A model generated the notes under the pieces. That model saw nothing but the letters and a program-made list of their open reading frames with translations, was not told the DNA's origin and ran no database searches. Positions 1 through 8,796 of a stretch of DNA of 10,000 bases are shown piece after piece (the first letter of the stretch is position 1; every line of letters begins with the position of its first letter). This stretch comes from Rheinheimera sp. (GTDB taxonomy: Bacteria; Pseudomonadota; Gammaproteobacteria; Enterobacterales; Alteromonadaceae): NCBI RefSeq assembly GCF_020217005.1, contig NZ_JAIWOI010000289.1, positions 1 to 10,000 of the forward strand, read 5' to 3'. Made by a program: the position numbers and the translations under genes.

Positions 1-27
1 AAAGCCGGACTTTGTGGCCCGGCTTTA
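1..27 (-). terminator. Rho-independent terminator after pyrG
   Basis: An 8-bp inverted repeat (AAAGCCGG at 1-8 against CCGGCTTT at 19-26) encloses a 10-base loop and begins seven bases past the pyrG stop codon. Read on the minus strand, the stem ends in TTT at the window edge, so only the first part of the U-tract is visible. Position and GC-rich stem support a terminator ending the pyrG transcript. How much transcription reads through to whatever follows outside the window cannot be judged. Confidence 0.75.
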
Positions 28-33
28 ATCAAA

Positions 34-1704
<1,671 letters not shown>

Positions 1705-1719
1705 TTACGAACTTAGGAC

Positions 1720-1756
1720 GGGGGGAAATTATAACAAAGGGCGGCTTGGTGCTCAA
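1720..1756 (-). promoter_or_regulatory. Predicted sigma-70 promoter of pyrG with C-tract start region
   Basis: On the minus strand, TTGAGC (1756-1751) is separated by 17 bases from a perfect TATAAT (1733-1728). An A/T-rich tract (about 1771-1785) upstream of the -35 could act as an UP element. Two T residues after the -10 come six consecutive C residues (1725-1720), then G at 1719. Counting about seven bases from the -10, transcription should start at the end of the C run, giving a leader of about 50 nt. The hexamers and spacing are read directly; the start site is inferred. Confidence 0.7.
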
Positions 1757-1830
1757 TCAAAAGGCAGGATAAAAAAATAATAAATCAGCTATCTGACAAA
1801 GCTATTGTGGATTTGATGCTAAAACAGCAG

Positions 1831-1856
1831 AAAAAGGCAGCTTGCGCTGCCTTTTT
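1831..1856 (-). terminator. Terminator of lysS, symmetrical
   Basis: A perfect 11-bp inverted repeat, AAAAAGGCAGC (1831-1841) and GCTGCCTTTTT (1846-1856), encloses a 4-base loop and begins 10 bases beyond the lysS stop codon. Because the stem is flanked by A- and T-runs it reads as a terminator on both strands. No plus-strand gene runs into it, so its working role is ending the lysS transcript and insulating the pyrG promoter. Confidence 0.92.
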
Positions 1857-1866
1857 TATCAAAGAC

Positions 1867-3393
1867 TTAAGAACCCTGTTTGTCGCTGTGACGCATATGC
1901 GGGAACAGAATGACGTCACGGATGCTTGGCGCGTCGGCCAGTAGCATCACCAGACGATCAATACCTATACCCTGACCTGCTGTTGGCGGTAAACCATGTT
2001 CCAGTGCTGTGACGAAATCTTCGTCGTAGTACATGGCTTCGTCATCACCGGCTTCTTTCTGTGCAACCTGTTCACGGAAACGTTCGGCCTGATCTTCAGC
2101 GTCGTTTAACTCGCTAAAACCATTGCCTAACTCACGACCACCGATAAAGAATTCAAAACGGTCGGTGATTTCCGGGTTGTGATCGTTACGACGCGCCAAC
2201 GGAGAAATCTCTGCCGGGTATTCAGTGATAAAAGTCGGTTGTTGCAGCTTGGTTTCCACCAGTTCATCAAAAACTTCCATCAGAATACGGCCATGACCAT
2301 AGTTAGCTTTGACTTCAATACCTAACGACTTGGCCAATTCAGCTACAGCTTCACGCGTGGTTAACTGCTCTAATTTCACTTCCGGGTTGTAATGCAGAAT
2401 AGACTCAGTCACTGACATACGGGCAAAAGGTTTACCGAAGTCAAATACGTTGCCCTGATACTGCACTTCAGTGGTGCCCAGCACAGACTGCGCCAGACCA
2501 CGGAATAACTCTTCGGTAATATCCATCAGGTCGTTGTAATCGGCATAAGCCCAGTAGAATTCCAGCATAGTGAATTCCGGGTTATGACGGGTTGAAACGC
2601 CTTCGTTACGGAAGTTGCGGTTTAGTTCGAATACTTTCTCAAAACCACCGACCACTAAACGCTTTAAATACAGCTCTGGAGCTATACGCAGGAACATTTG
2701 CATATCCAGCGCATTGTGGTGCGTCTCAAAAGGACGAGCCGAAGCGCCACCAGGAATGCTTTGCAGCATTGGCGTTTCTACTTCTAAAAAGCCTTTGCTG
2801 TTAAAAAACTGACGGATATAAGCCACAGTTTTAGAACGGATTAAAAAGGTTTTACGAGATTGCTCGTTAACGATCAAATCTAAATAACGCTGACGGTAAC
2901 AGGCTTCCTGGTCAGTTAAACCATGGAATTTGTCCGGCAGTGGACGCAGGGCTTTGGTCAGTAGACGGATTTCGTCTAACCACACAGTCAGCTCACCGGT
3001 CTGAGTTTTAAACAACACACCGCTACCGCCTATGATGTCGCCTAAATCCCACTTCTTGAAGCCGTCGTTGTACACACCTTCAGCCAAACTATCACGCGCT
3101 ACATACAACTGCAGCTTGCCACCTACATCGGAAATAGTGGTGAAGCTGGCTTTACCCATAATACGGCGCAGCATCATACGACCTGCGACAGTCACTCGGA
3201 TTTGTTTCTCTTCCAGCTCTTCCTTGCTCAGGTGCTCGTATTGGGCATGGATCTGATCGGAAGTCGCATCGCGGCGAAAGTCATTTGGAAATGGGTTACC
3301 CAGTTCACGCAAGCCAGCCAGCTTATGTTTTCGCTCAGCAATCAGTTTATTAACGTCTTGATGTTCTTCAATAGGAGTGTTTTGTTCAGACAT
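1867..3393 (-). CDS. lysS: Lysyl-tRNA synthetase, class II
   Basis: This cytosolic enzyme charges tRNA-Lys with lysine using ATP. The product is 508 residues, against about 505 for E. coli LysS. Residues about 65-150 form the N-terminal OB-fold anticodon-binding domain ([20 protein letters not shown] and following). The class II catalytic core has motif 1 around 201-221 ([20 protein letters not shown]), motif 2 around 261-280 ([20 protein letters not shown]) and motif 3 close to the C-terminus ([20 protein letters not shown], from about 475). The ATG has AGGA at 8-nt spacing. It lies downstream of prfB on the same strand, as in E. coli, and is probably cotranscribed with it through a 121-bp repeat element. 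A strong terminator follows. No missing catalytic elements were noticed. Confidence 0.98.
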   Translation of the reverse strand: MSEQNTPIEEHQDVNKLIAERKHKLAGLRELGNPFPNDFRRDATSDQIHAQYEHLSKEELEEKQIRVTVAGRMMLRRIMGKASFTTISDVGGKLQLYVARDSLAEGVYNDGFKKWDLGDIIGGSGVLFKTQTGELTVWLDEIRLLTKALRPLPDKFHGLTDQEACYRQRYLDLIVNEQSRKTFLIRSKTVAYIRQFFNSKGFLEVETPMLQSIPGGASARPFETHHNALDMQMFLRIAPELYLKRLVVGGFEKVFELNRNFRNEGVSTRHNPEFTMLEFYWAYADYNDLMDITEELFRGLAQSVLGTTEVQYQGNVFDFGKPFARMSVTESILHYNPEVKLEQLTTREAVAELAKSLGIEVKANYGHGRILMEVFDELVETKLQQPTFITEYPAEISPLARRNDHNPEITDRFEFFIGGRELGNGFSELNDAEDQAERFREQVAQKEAGDDEAMYYDEDFVTALEHGLPPTAGQGIGIDRLVMLLADAPSIRDVILFPHMRHSDKQGS

Positions 3394-3419
3394 GATAAGT
3401 TCCTGATATTAAGCGTTCA

Positions 3420-3540
3420 TACCCTTGTTACTTGAAGCTGCAGCTTTGTTGACCGGGTTCACTCGCCCAATCGCATAGACAACTATGCTCAAGGGCCTCG
3501 TTCACTTGTCGTCGCGCTGCAACTTCAATTACTTTGGGTA
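3420..3540. repeat. ERIC/IRU-like palindromic intergenic element
   Basis: A 121-bp segment begins TACCC and ends GGGTA, with imperfect inverted ends. Near one end is TTACTTGAAGCTGCAGC; its counterpart at the other end is GCTGCAACTTCAATTA. The centre is a perfect 6-bp stem GCATAG/CTATGC with a 4-base loop, flanked by GCCC and GGGC arms. The order of motifs (TACCC, TTGAAG, TGCAGC, GTTCACTCG, central hairpin, GTTCACTTG, CTGCAACT, AATTACTTTGGGTA) resembles the ERIC (intergenic repeat unit) consensus of about 127 bp as I recall it. It occupies 121 of the 158 bases between prfB and lysS, 11 bases past the prfB stop and 26 before the lysS start. The terminal TA dinucleotides could be the target duplication. 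Family assignment rests on memory of the consensus, not an alignment. Confidence 0.72.
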
Positions 3541-3551
3541 AACCTGTGTTT

Positions 3552-4650
3552 TTATAAACCGGCTTTTAAGCTGGCTTCAATAAATTTGTCTAAGTCGCCG
3601 TCCAACACCGCCTGGGTATTACGGGTTTCTACACCTGTGCGTAAGTCTTTGATACGCGAGTCATCCAGCACGTAAGAGCGGATTTGACTGCCCCAACCTA
3701 TATCCGACTTGGTGTCTTCCAGCGCTTGTTTTTCCGCGTTTTGTTTTTGCAGTTCAAACTCATACAACTTAGCGCGTAACTGCTTATAAGCGTTATCGCG
3801 GTTTTTGTGCTGCGATCGGTCGTTCTGACACTGCACTACTATGTTGGTGGGTAAGTGAGTAATACGAACCGCAGAATCTGTTCTGTTGACGTGCTGACCA
3901 CCAGCGCCTGAGGCCCGGTAGGTATCTATCCGTAAATCAGCCGGGTTAATTTCAATTTCAATATCGTCATCGACTTCAGGCGACACGAACACGGACGCAA
4001 AAGAGGTATGGCGACGGTTGCCGGAGTCAAAAGGACTCTTACGGACTAAACGATGCACGCCAGTTTCTGTGCGTAACCAGCCATAGGCGTATTCACCGGT
4101 AAATTTGATGGTGCAGCCTTTGATGCCAGCCACATCACCATCTGTCACCTCGTACAGTTCAGGCTTGAAACCTTTGGCCTCACCCCAACGCAGATACATC
4201 CGCATCAGCATACTGGCCCAGTCCTGAGCTTCGGTACCACCTGAACCAGATTGAATATCCAGGTAACAATCTGCCGGATCGCTTTTGCCAGAAAACATAC
4301 GACGAAATTCCAGCTTCGCCAGCTGCAACTCTAAGTCGGCCAATTCAGCCTGAGCTTCAATAAAAGTATCTTCATCTTCGGCTTCAACAGCCAGCTCTAC
4401 CAGCCCCGCCACGTCTTCAAGCCCCTGATCCAGTTTGTCGATAGTACCGACAATTTGCTCCAGAGCTGAACGCTCTTTACCCAAGGCCTGCGCATTTTCA
4501 GGGTTGTTCCAGACTGCAGAATCTTCCAGCTCGCGGCTGACTTCTTCTAGTTTTTCTTTTTTGGCGTCGTAGTCAAAGATACCCCCGAAGCACATTAGTG
4601 CGTTCAGTCAGGTCTTTAATGGCGTTATATACCGGATTTACTTCAAACAT
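3552..4650 (-). CDS. prfB: Peptide chain release factor 2, +1 frameshift-expressed
   Basis: RF2 recognises UAA and UGA in the ribosomal A site and triggers peptide release. The gene starts at the ATG ending at 4650 ([10 protein letters not shown]...), reads 25 codons to CTT TGA, and shifts +1 to continue as [11 protein letters not shown]. The total is 365 residues, the same as E. coli RF2. Reading only the downstream frame would give a false start at 4595. The UGA-reading SPF tripeptide is at 205-207 and the catalytic GGQ at 250-252. Residue 246 is Ala, as in most bacteria; E. coli K-12 is unusual with Thr. The Shine-Dalgarno sequence before the ATG is weak. recJ lies upstream and lysS downstream, the same order as in E. 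coli. The in-frame UGA is regulatory, not a mutation. Confidence 0.98.
4572..4590 (-). promoter_or_regulatory. Programmed +1 frameshift site of prfB
   Basis: The minus strand reads CTTC-GGGGG-TAT-CTT-TGA-C. GGGGG (4586-4582) is the internal Shine-Dalgarno-like stimulator, three bases before the slippery CUU at codon 25 (4578-4576). The UGA stop is codon 26 (4575-4573) and is followed by C, the poor termination context typical of this site. It matches the E. coli site except that the stimulator is preceded by C instead of A. Low RF2 levels leave the UGA unread and favour slippage, giving autoregulation; that mechanism is established for the family. Confidence 0.96.
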
Positions 4651-4682
4651 GATTTAAGGCGCTTAGAAAAAAATTGGTGGCG

Positions 4683-4711
4683 ATTGTAGCAATTTTTCCG
4701 CAGACATGCAG
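4683..4711 (-). promoter_or_regulatory. Possible extended -10 promoter for prfB-lysS
   Basis: On the minus strand, TGCTACAAT provides an extended -10 element (TACAAT at 4688-4683). The best -35 at 17-base spacing is the weak CTGCAT (4711-4706). It lies 33 bases upstream of the prfB ATG. It would let prfB-lysS be transcribed independently of the xerD-dsbC-recJ operon. Predicted from base composition only. Confidence 0.45.
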
Positions 4712-4738
4712 CCATCCCGATGATTTTCTGTTGAATCA

Positions 4739-4772
4739 GTCTGCATTACTATGGCGCAACAGTAAGGCAGAC
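4739..4772. repeat. Interrupted inverted repeat downstream of recJ
   Basis: GTCTGC (4739-4744) pairs with GCAGAC (4767-4772). Inside it, after a one-base mismatch, TTACT pairs with AGTAA, giving an 11-bp interrupted stem with a loop of about 10 bases. It starts 16 bases past the recJ stop. On the minus strand, where recJ is transcribed, no U-tract follows. The TTTTT run is on the plus-strand side, where no gene is transcribed. It may protect the recJ mRNA 3' end or act as an attenuator before prfB; a standard intrinsic terminator is not well supported. Confidence 0.4.
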
Positions 4773-4788
4773 TTTTTAAGGGACAGAT

Positions 4789-6519
4789 TTAACCGACTTT
4801 TTCGATCAGCCGCACTATCAACTGCACAGACTGTTGGTCCCGGTAATCATTGATATCCAACTGATAAGCGACGCGGATTTTTTTTACATTGGCATCAGGC
4901 CATGCTTTGTTGTCGGCGTTAAACCAAATGGCATCCACTAAACTGCCGTCACTGGACTCCAGCATCAGCTTCAGGTGTTTATCCGCCAAAAGACGTTGTT
5001 GGCGTATGACAAACTCGCCTTCAAATACAGGTTCAGGAAAAGCTTGCCCCCAGGGACCTGCTTGTTGCAACAAGCGGGCAAAGGGTACGGACAAACAATC
5101 GCTGCTTAAATCTCCGTCGGTAAAAAGCACAGCAGTGAGCAGCTCTGGCGTCAGGTACTTTTTAGCAACAAAATTTAGTGCCAGCTTAAAAGTTTCAAAC
5201 CGCTCTTCAGCAATTGTGAGACCTGCCGCCATCGCATGACCACCAAATTTTTTAATCAAGCCAGGGTATTGAGTAGAGACTTCATCCAATAAATCGCGGA
5301 TATGCAGGCCAGGAATAGAACGGGCCGAGCCTTTGAGTTCTCCTTCATCTCCTTGCGCAAACACCAGTACAGGTCTGTGGTATTGCTCTTTAATCCGGCC
5401 AGCCAAGATACCTATCACGCCCTGATGCCAGTCACTTTGGTACAAACACAAAGCGTCCGGCAGCTCTTCAGAACTAAAAGACAACCGCTGCAGATAAGCT
5501 TGCGCTTCCTGCTGCATGCCTTGCTCTATTTCTCGGCGTTCCACATTTAAACTATCAAGTTCCGCTGCATACATTCGCGCTCTGGGTAAATCAGGCGCTA
5601 ATAAACAACTGATCCCAAGACCCATATCATCTAAACGCCCGGCAGCATTTAAGCGTGGCGCCAAAGCAAAACCAAAATCCTGCGCTGTCAGTTTTTCCGC
5701 TTTACGGTTGGCCACATCAATCAGGGCCTGAATACCTGGTCTGGCTTTGCCACTGCGAATACGTTGCAGGCCCTGATGCACCAGAATTCTGTTATTGGTA
5801 TCCAGCGGCACGACGTCCGCTACTGTGCCTAAAGCGACCAGATCAAGCAGATCCGCTAAATTTGGCTCAGGCTGAGTTTCGGTAAAATATGCCTGACTTC
5901 GAAGCTCAGAACGCAGTGCCAACAACAGATAAAAGGCCACACCGACACCAGCCAGCTGCTTACTGGGAAAGTCACAACCCGGCTGATTTGGATTGACTAT
6001 AGCGTCAGCATCCGGCAGTTCGTTGCCCGGCAAATGGTGGTCTGTCACCAGCACTTTGACGCCCATTTTTTTCGCCAAAGCTATGCCGTCAATAGCAGAG
6101 ATGCCGTTGTCTACTGTCACTATTAGTTGAGCGCCCTGAGCTACTGCAATTTCCGCCATTTCAACCGACAAGCCATAACCGTATTCAAAGCGGTTTGGCA
6201 CCAGATATTCGACATGCTTAAAACCAAGGCTTTTTAAACCTGTCAGCAAGGTCGCTGTACTGGTGGCACCGTCCGCATCAAAGTCCCCAACAATGATGAT
6301 ATGTTGTTGCTGCTGCAGGGCCTCGATCAACAGAGTCACAGCAGTTGAGATACCTTTGAGTAAGGTAAAAGGCAACAGTTGAGCTGCACCACGAGCCAAT
6401 TGCATTGAGCTTTCAATACCCCGACTGGCGTAAATACGCTGGATCACCGGATGATACTGAGCCAACTCTGCTGAAATAGCTGGTACTGCTCTGCGTTGTA
6501 ATTCTTTTGTGATACTCAA
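4789..6519 (-). CDS. recJ: Single-stranded-DNA-specific 5'-3' exonuclease RecJ
   Basis: RecJ degrades single-stranded DNA 5' to 3' in the RecF recombination pathway, mismatch repair and stalled-fork processing. The 576-residue product matches E. coli RecJ (577). DHH-family motifs are in order: GDFDADG (78-84), VDNGIS (136-141), the DHH signature in VTDHHLPG (160-162), GTVADVVPL (231-239), RLNAAGRLDD (289-298), and the DHHA1-domain GGHAMAAGL (426-434). A C-terminal OB-like domain follows. The start is TTG at 6519-6517. The same reading frame is closed by the dsbC stop codon five codons earlier, and no ATG or GTG lies between, so TTG is the only start giving a full-length N-terminus. The ribosome site is weak (GGA at 8-nt spacing). 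With only 12 bases after the dsbC stop, translation is probably coupled to dsbC and kept low. E. coli recJ likewise uses a non-ATG start after dsbC. Confidence 0.97.
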   Translation of the reverse strand: MSITKELQRRAVPAISAELAQYHPVIQRIYASRGIESSMQLARGAAQLLPFTLLKGISTAVTLLIEALQQQQHIIIVGDFDADGATSTATLLTGLKSLGFKHVEYLVPNRFEYGYGLSVEMAEIAVAQGAQLIVTVDNGISAIDGIALAKKMGVKVLVTDHHLPGNELPDADAIVNPNQPGCDFPSKQLAGVGVAFYLLLALRSELRSQAYFTETQPEPNLADLLDLVALGTVADVVPLDTNNRILVHQGLQRIRSGKARPGIQALIDVANRKAEKLTAQDFGFALAPRLNAAGRLDDMGLGISCLLAPDLPRARMYAAELDSLNVERREIEQGMQQEAQAYLQRLSFSSEELPDALCLYQSDWHQGVIGILAGRIKEQYHRPVLVFAQGDEGELKGSARSIPGLHIRDLLDEVSTQYPGLIKKFGGHAMAAGLTIAEERFETFKLALNFVAKKYLTPELLTAVLFTDGDLSSDCLSVPFARLLQQAGPWGQAFPEPVFEGEFVIRQQRLLADKHLKLMLESSDGSLVDAIWFNADNKAWPDANVKKIRVAYQLDINDYRDQQSVQLIVRLIEKVG

Positions 6520-6531
6520 GGATATTTCCGC

Positions 6532-7239
6532 TTAAGACGCATTCTGGCTCAGGGCAGCCACTAAAGCGGCGGCAGGTTGATAACCGGGAATTAGACGACC
6601 ATCAGGTAACACCAGAGCAGGAGTACCATTAATGCCAAAGCTCTGTCCCAGTTCATACTGCTGAGCCACAGTATTCTTACAGCTGGCTTGTTTTACTGCT
6701 TTGCCATTTTTTGCATCGGTCAGCGCCTGCTTTGCATCTTTAGAACACCAAATAGACTGTAATTCATCATAAGTCGCTGATTGGATACCACCCCGTGGGA
6801 AAGCCAGGTAACGCACCGTAATACCAGCTTTGTTTAACTCAGACATTTCATTGTGCAGTTTACGGCAATAGCCACAGCTGGTATCGGTAAAAACGTGGAT
6901 CACATATTTTTCATTGGCCGCTTTAAATTCAATCACTGAATCATCAAAGGCTTTTACACCTGCTTTGCGGATACCTTTGAGAATATCTTCGTTTACCAGC
7001 GTCTTATTTTTTAAATCGTAAATATTGCCTTCAAACAAATACTGTTTGTTTTCTGAGATAAAAAACAAACCTTTGTCTGTTTGAACCTGCAGCATGCCTG
7101 GTACGCTGGAATCAGCCACAGCTTTAACACTCAATCCAACCTCAGAAAAAGCCTGATTCACTTCAGGAAGTACAGCTTGCGCTGCCAGACCGGTACTTAA
7201 ACATGCTGCCATAACGGCGAGATAGCTAAACTTCTTCAT
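6532..7239 (-). CDS. dsbC: Thiol:disulfide interchange protein DsbC (periplasmic disulfide isomerase)
   Basis: This periplasmic homodimeric isomerase rearranges wrong disulfides in secreted proteins and in other organisms is kept reduced by DsbD. The 235-residue precursor (E. coli 236) begins with a signal peptide: MKK, then a hydrophobic core, with cleavage probably after AAQA near residue 22. The N-terminal dimerisation domain covers about 23-90. The thioredoxin-fold domain carries the active-site CGYC at 122-125 within FTDTSCGYCRKLH and the cis-proline loop GTPA (Pro207). Cys165 and Cys187 correspond to the structural disulfide of E. coli DsbC. The ATG has AGGA at 7-nt spacing and lies 21 bases after the xerD stop. 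It is the middle gene of xerD-dsbC-recJ, an arrangement shared with E. coli. Confidence 0.96.
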   Translation of the reverse strand: MKKFSYLAVMAACLSTGLAAQAVLPEVNQAFSEVGLSVKAVADSSVPGMLQVQTDKGLFFISENKQYLFEGNIYDLKNKTLVNEDILKGIRKAGVKAFDDSVIEFKAANEKYVIHVFTDTSCGYCRKLHNEMSELNKAGITVRYLAFPRGGIQSATYDELQSIWCSKDAKQALTDAKNGKAVKQASCKNTVAQQYELGQSFGINGTPALVLPDGRLIPGYQPAAALVAALSQNAS

Positions 7240-7260
7240 CTCATTATCCTGCGTCCAGGG

Positions 7261-8163
7261 TCAGCCCCTTGGATGATGTTGTTGATGTAAACTTTGCAGA
7301 CGCGCCTGCGCCACATGAGTATAAATTTGGGTGGTCGATAAATCGCTGTGCCCTAATAATAACTGTACGACCCGCAAATCTGCACCATGGTTCAGCAAAT
7401 GCGTGGCGAAAGCGTGCCGTACCGTATGCGGAGACAACTCCGCACTAATGCCTGCCACTTTGGCATAAAACTTAATCCGGTGCCAGAAAGTTTGTCGGGT
7501 CATTTGCTGGCCTCTGGAACTCGGAAACACCACATCACTCTGGCCATCAAGCAACAAAATACGCCCTTGACGCAAGTACTGATCCAACCATTCCACTGCA
7601 GTTTCTCCCAAAGGCACCAGTCGTTCTTTTTTACCTTTGCCTGTGACCCGGACTAAGCCCTGACGCAGATTAATTTGTTGCAAGGTTAACCCGACCAGCT
7701 CTGATACCCGAAGACCGGCTGCATACAGAATTTCTAACATCACTTTGTCGCGAAACTGAATAAAATCGCTGACGTCCGGGGCAGACAGCAATAAATCCAC
7801 ATCCTGCTCTGATAAAGTTTTAGGTAAAGAACGACCAATTTTTGGGTTAAATACGTCGGATAAGGGGTTTTCACTGATTTGTCTGGTTTTATGCAAATGG
7901 CGGTAAAAACGCCGCAAACTGCTTAAAGCGCGGGAGGTACTGCGTGGACTAAAACCCTGCTCCACTCTGTATGCCAGATAATGGTTCAGCAGCATCTGAT
8001 CCACTGTGGTCAGTTGCTGGCCCTGTTGCTGCAAAAACAGGGCAAATTTACTCAAATCAGTACCGTAAGCGCTTAAGGTGTGTTCGCTTACGCCTTTATC
8101 CAGCCACAACTGATCTAAAAAGGCTTGAATAAGTTGCTGTTCCGAAACGGCGACTGCTACCAC
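7261..8163 (-). CDS. xerD: Site-specific tyrosine recombinase XerD
   Basis: XerD acts with XerC at the dif site near the replication terminus, under FtsK control, to resolve chromosome dimers. The product is 300 residues (E. coli 298). The N-terminal SAM-like core-binding domain covers about 8-93 and the catalytic domain about 115-290. All six catalytic residues are present: Arg152 (GLRVSEL), Lys176 (GKGKKERL), His246 and Arg249 (SPHTVRHAFATHLL), His272 (LGHSDLS) and Tyr281 (TQIYTHV). The C-terminal tail LHQQHHPRG resembles E. coli XerD. The start is GTG: a TAA stop in the same frame lies immediately before it, and GGGAG sits 8 bases upstream. It is first in the operon with dsbC and recJ and divergent from fldB. 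This context identifies the housekeeping XerD and not a mobile-element integrase. Confidence 0.97.
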   Translation of the reverse strand: MVAVAVSEQQLIQAFLDQLWLDKGVSEHTLSAYGTDLSKFALFLQQQGQQLTTVDQMLLNHYLAYRVEQGFSPRSTSRALSSLRRFYRHLHKTRQISENPLSDVFNPKIGRSLPKTLSEQDVDLLLSAPDVSDFIQFRDKVMLEILYAAGLRVSELVGLTLQQINLRQGLVRVTGKGKKERLVPLGETAVEWLDQYLRQGRILLLDGQSDVVFPSSRGQQMTRQTFWHRIKFYAKVAGISAELSPHTVRHAFATHLLNHGADLRVVQLLLGHSDLSTTQIYTHVAQARLQSLHQQHHPRG

Positions 8164-8199
8164 TTACGCTGCTCCCGCGTTAATTTGCCTAGTCTGACT

Positions 8200-8227
8200 T
8201 TGTTGGTTCAAAGGCTTCTGCTAAACT
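8200..8227 (+). promoter_or_regulatory. Possible fldB promoter in the xerD-fldB divergent region
   Basis: The 95-base gap between the divergent xerD and fldB starts should hold both promoters. On the plus strand, TGC-TAAACT (8219-8227) forms an extended -10, with a weak -35 TTGTTG (8200-8205) at 16-base spacing, placing the start about 25 bases before the fldB ATG. For xerD, the minus strand has TTGAAC near 8207-8212 but no convincing -10 at the right distance. Assignment is tentative. Confidence 0.35.
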
Positions 8228-8258
8228 GCCCGCCACACAAAATGCTGAGTCATATCAG

Positions 8259-8795
8259 ATGAAAATTGGTCTTTTCTACGGCTCCACCACCTGCTATACC
8301 GAAATAGTGGCGGAAAAAATTCAGGTGCTTTTAAGCGCAGACCCAAGTTTGCCGGATGGCAGCAGTGTAACACTTCACAATATTAAAGATCAGCCCCTGA
8401 CAGGGATGACGGACTATGATCTGCTGATTTTAGGTATTTCAACCTGGGATTTTGGCGAGCTGCAGGAAGACTGGGAAGCGCACTGGGACGACATCAAAGA
8501 CGTTGATTTAACTGGCAAGATTGTCGCTATTTATGGCATGGGCGATCAACTGGGTTATGCCGAATGGTTTCAGGATGCTGTCGGCATGTTGCATCAGGCT
8601 ATAGCACCACAGGACTGCATTCGTATAGGTTTCTGGCCCACAACGGGTTATGACTTCATTGCCTCTAAAGCAACAACTGATGATGGTCAGTGGTTTTATG
8701 GTTTAGCTTTAGATGAAGAAAACCAGTATGACCAGACGGATCCACGTTTAAATCAGTGGCTGACTCAACTGATGAATGAGCTGATAGCCCTTTAA
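8259..8795 (+). CDS. fldB: Flavodoxin FldB
   Basis: A small cytosolic FMN electron carrier; E. coli FldB is a second flavodoxin in the SoxRS (superoxide stress) regulon, but no SoxS site was looked for successfully here. The 178-residue product (E. coli 173) has the phosphate-binding loop GSTTCYTE at 8-15. Its Cys-Tyr pair is typical of FldB rather than FldA. The loop STWDFGELQEDW (about 61-72) includes Trp63, near the flavin. The loop GMGDQLGYAEWF (93-104) contains the Tyr100 that stacks on the isoalloxazine. The position divergent from xerD matches the E. coli fldB locus and supports the FldB assignment. The Shine-Dalgarno is weak (GAG about 10 bases upstream). A nearby ATG at 8242 is out of frame. 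The stop lies one base from the stop of the convergent neighbour. Confidence 0.93.
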   Translation: MKIGLFYGSTTCYTEIVAEKIQVLLSADPSLPDGSSVTLHNIKDQPLTGMTDYDLLILGISTWDFGELQEDWEAHWDDIKDVDLTGKIVAIYGMGDQLGYAEWFQDAVGMLHQAIAPQDCIRIGFWPTTGYDFIASKATTDDGQWFYGLALDEENQYDQTDPRLNQWLTQLMNELIAL

Positions 8796-8796
8796 G

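Noticed and set aside
3394..3551. A riboswitch or tRNA-sensing leader before lysS
   Set aside because: The gap is mostly the ERIC-like palindrome; no lysine riboswitch or T-box features (anticodon-like specifier loop, antiterminator) were recognised, and T-boxes are mainly a Gram-positive feature.
4573..4575. In-frame UGA near the start of prfB, as if the gene were a pseudogene
   Set aside because: It is the classical programmed frameshift stop at codon 26, with the slippery CUU and G-rich stimulator present and the rest of RF2 intact.
4889..5239. A 116-codon open frame on the plus strand, opposite recJ
   Set aside because: It lies entirely within the conserved recJ coding sequence on the other strand, and its translation shows no recognisable domain; it is a shadow frame. 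The other plus-strand frames opposite pyrG, lysS, recJ, xerD and the solute-binding gene were rejected for the same reason.
7261..8163. Tyrosine recombinase as a sign of an integrated mobile element
   Set aside because: Length, C-terminal tail and the xerD-dsbC-recJ context with divergent fldB identify the housekeeping XerD; no attachment sites or cargo genes are seen.
8245..8251. TGAGTCA palindrome just before the fldB start, as a regulator site
   Set aside because: Seven bases are too few to distinguish from chance, and no bacterial regulator with this site is known to me for fldB.
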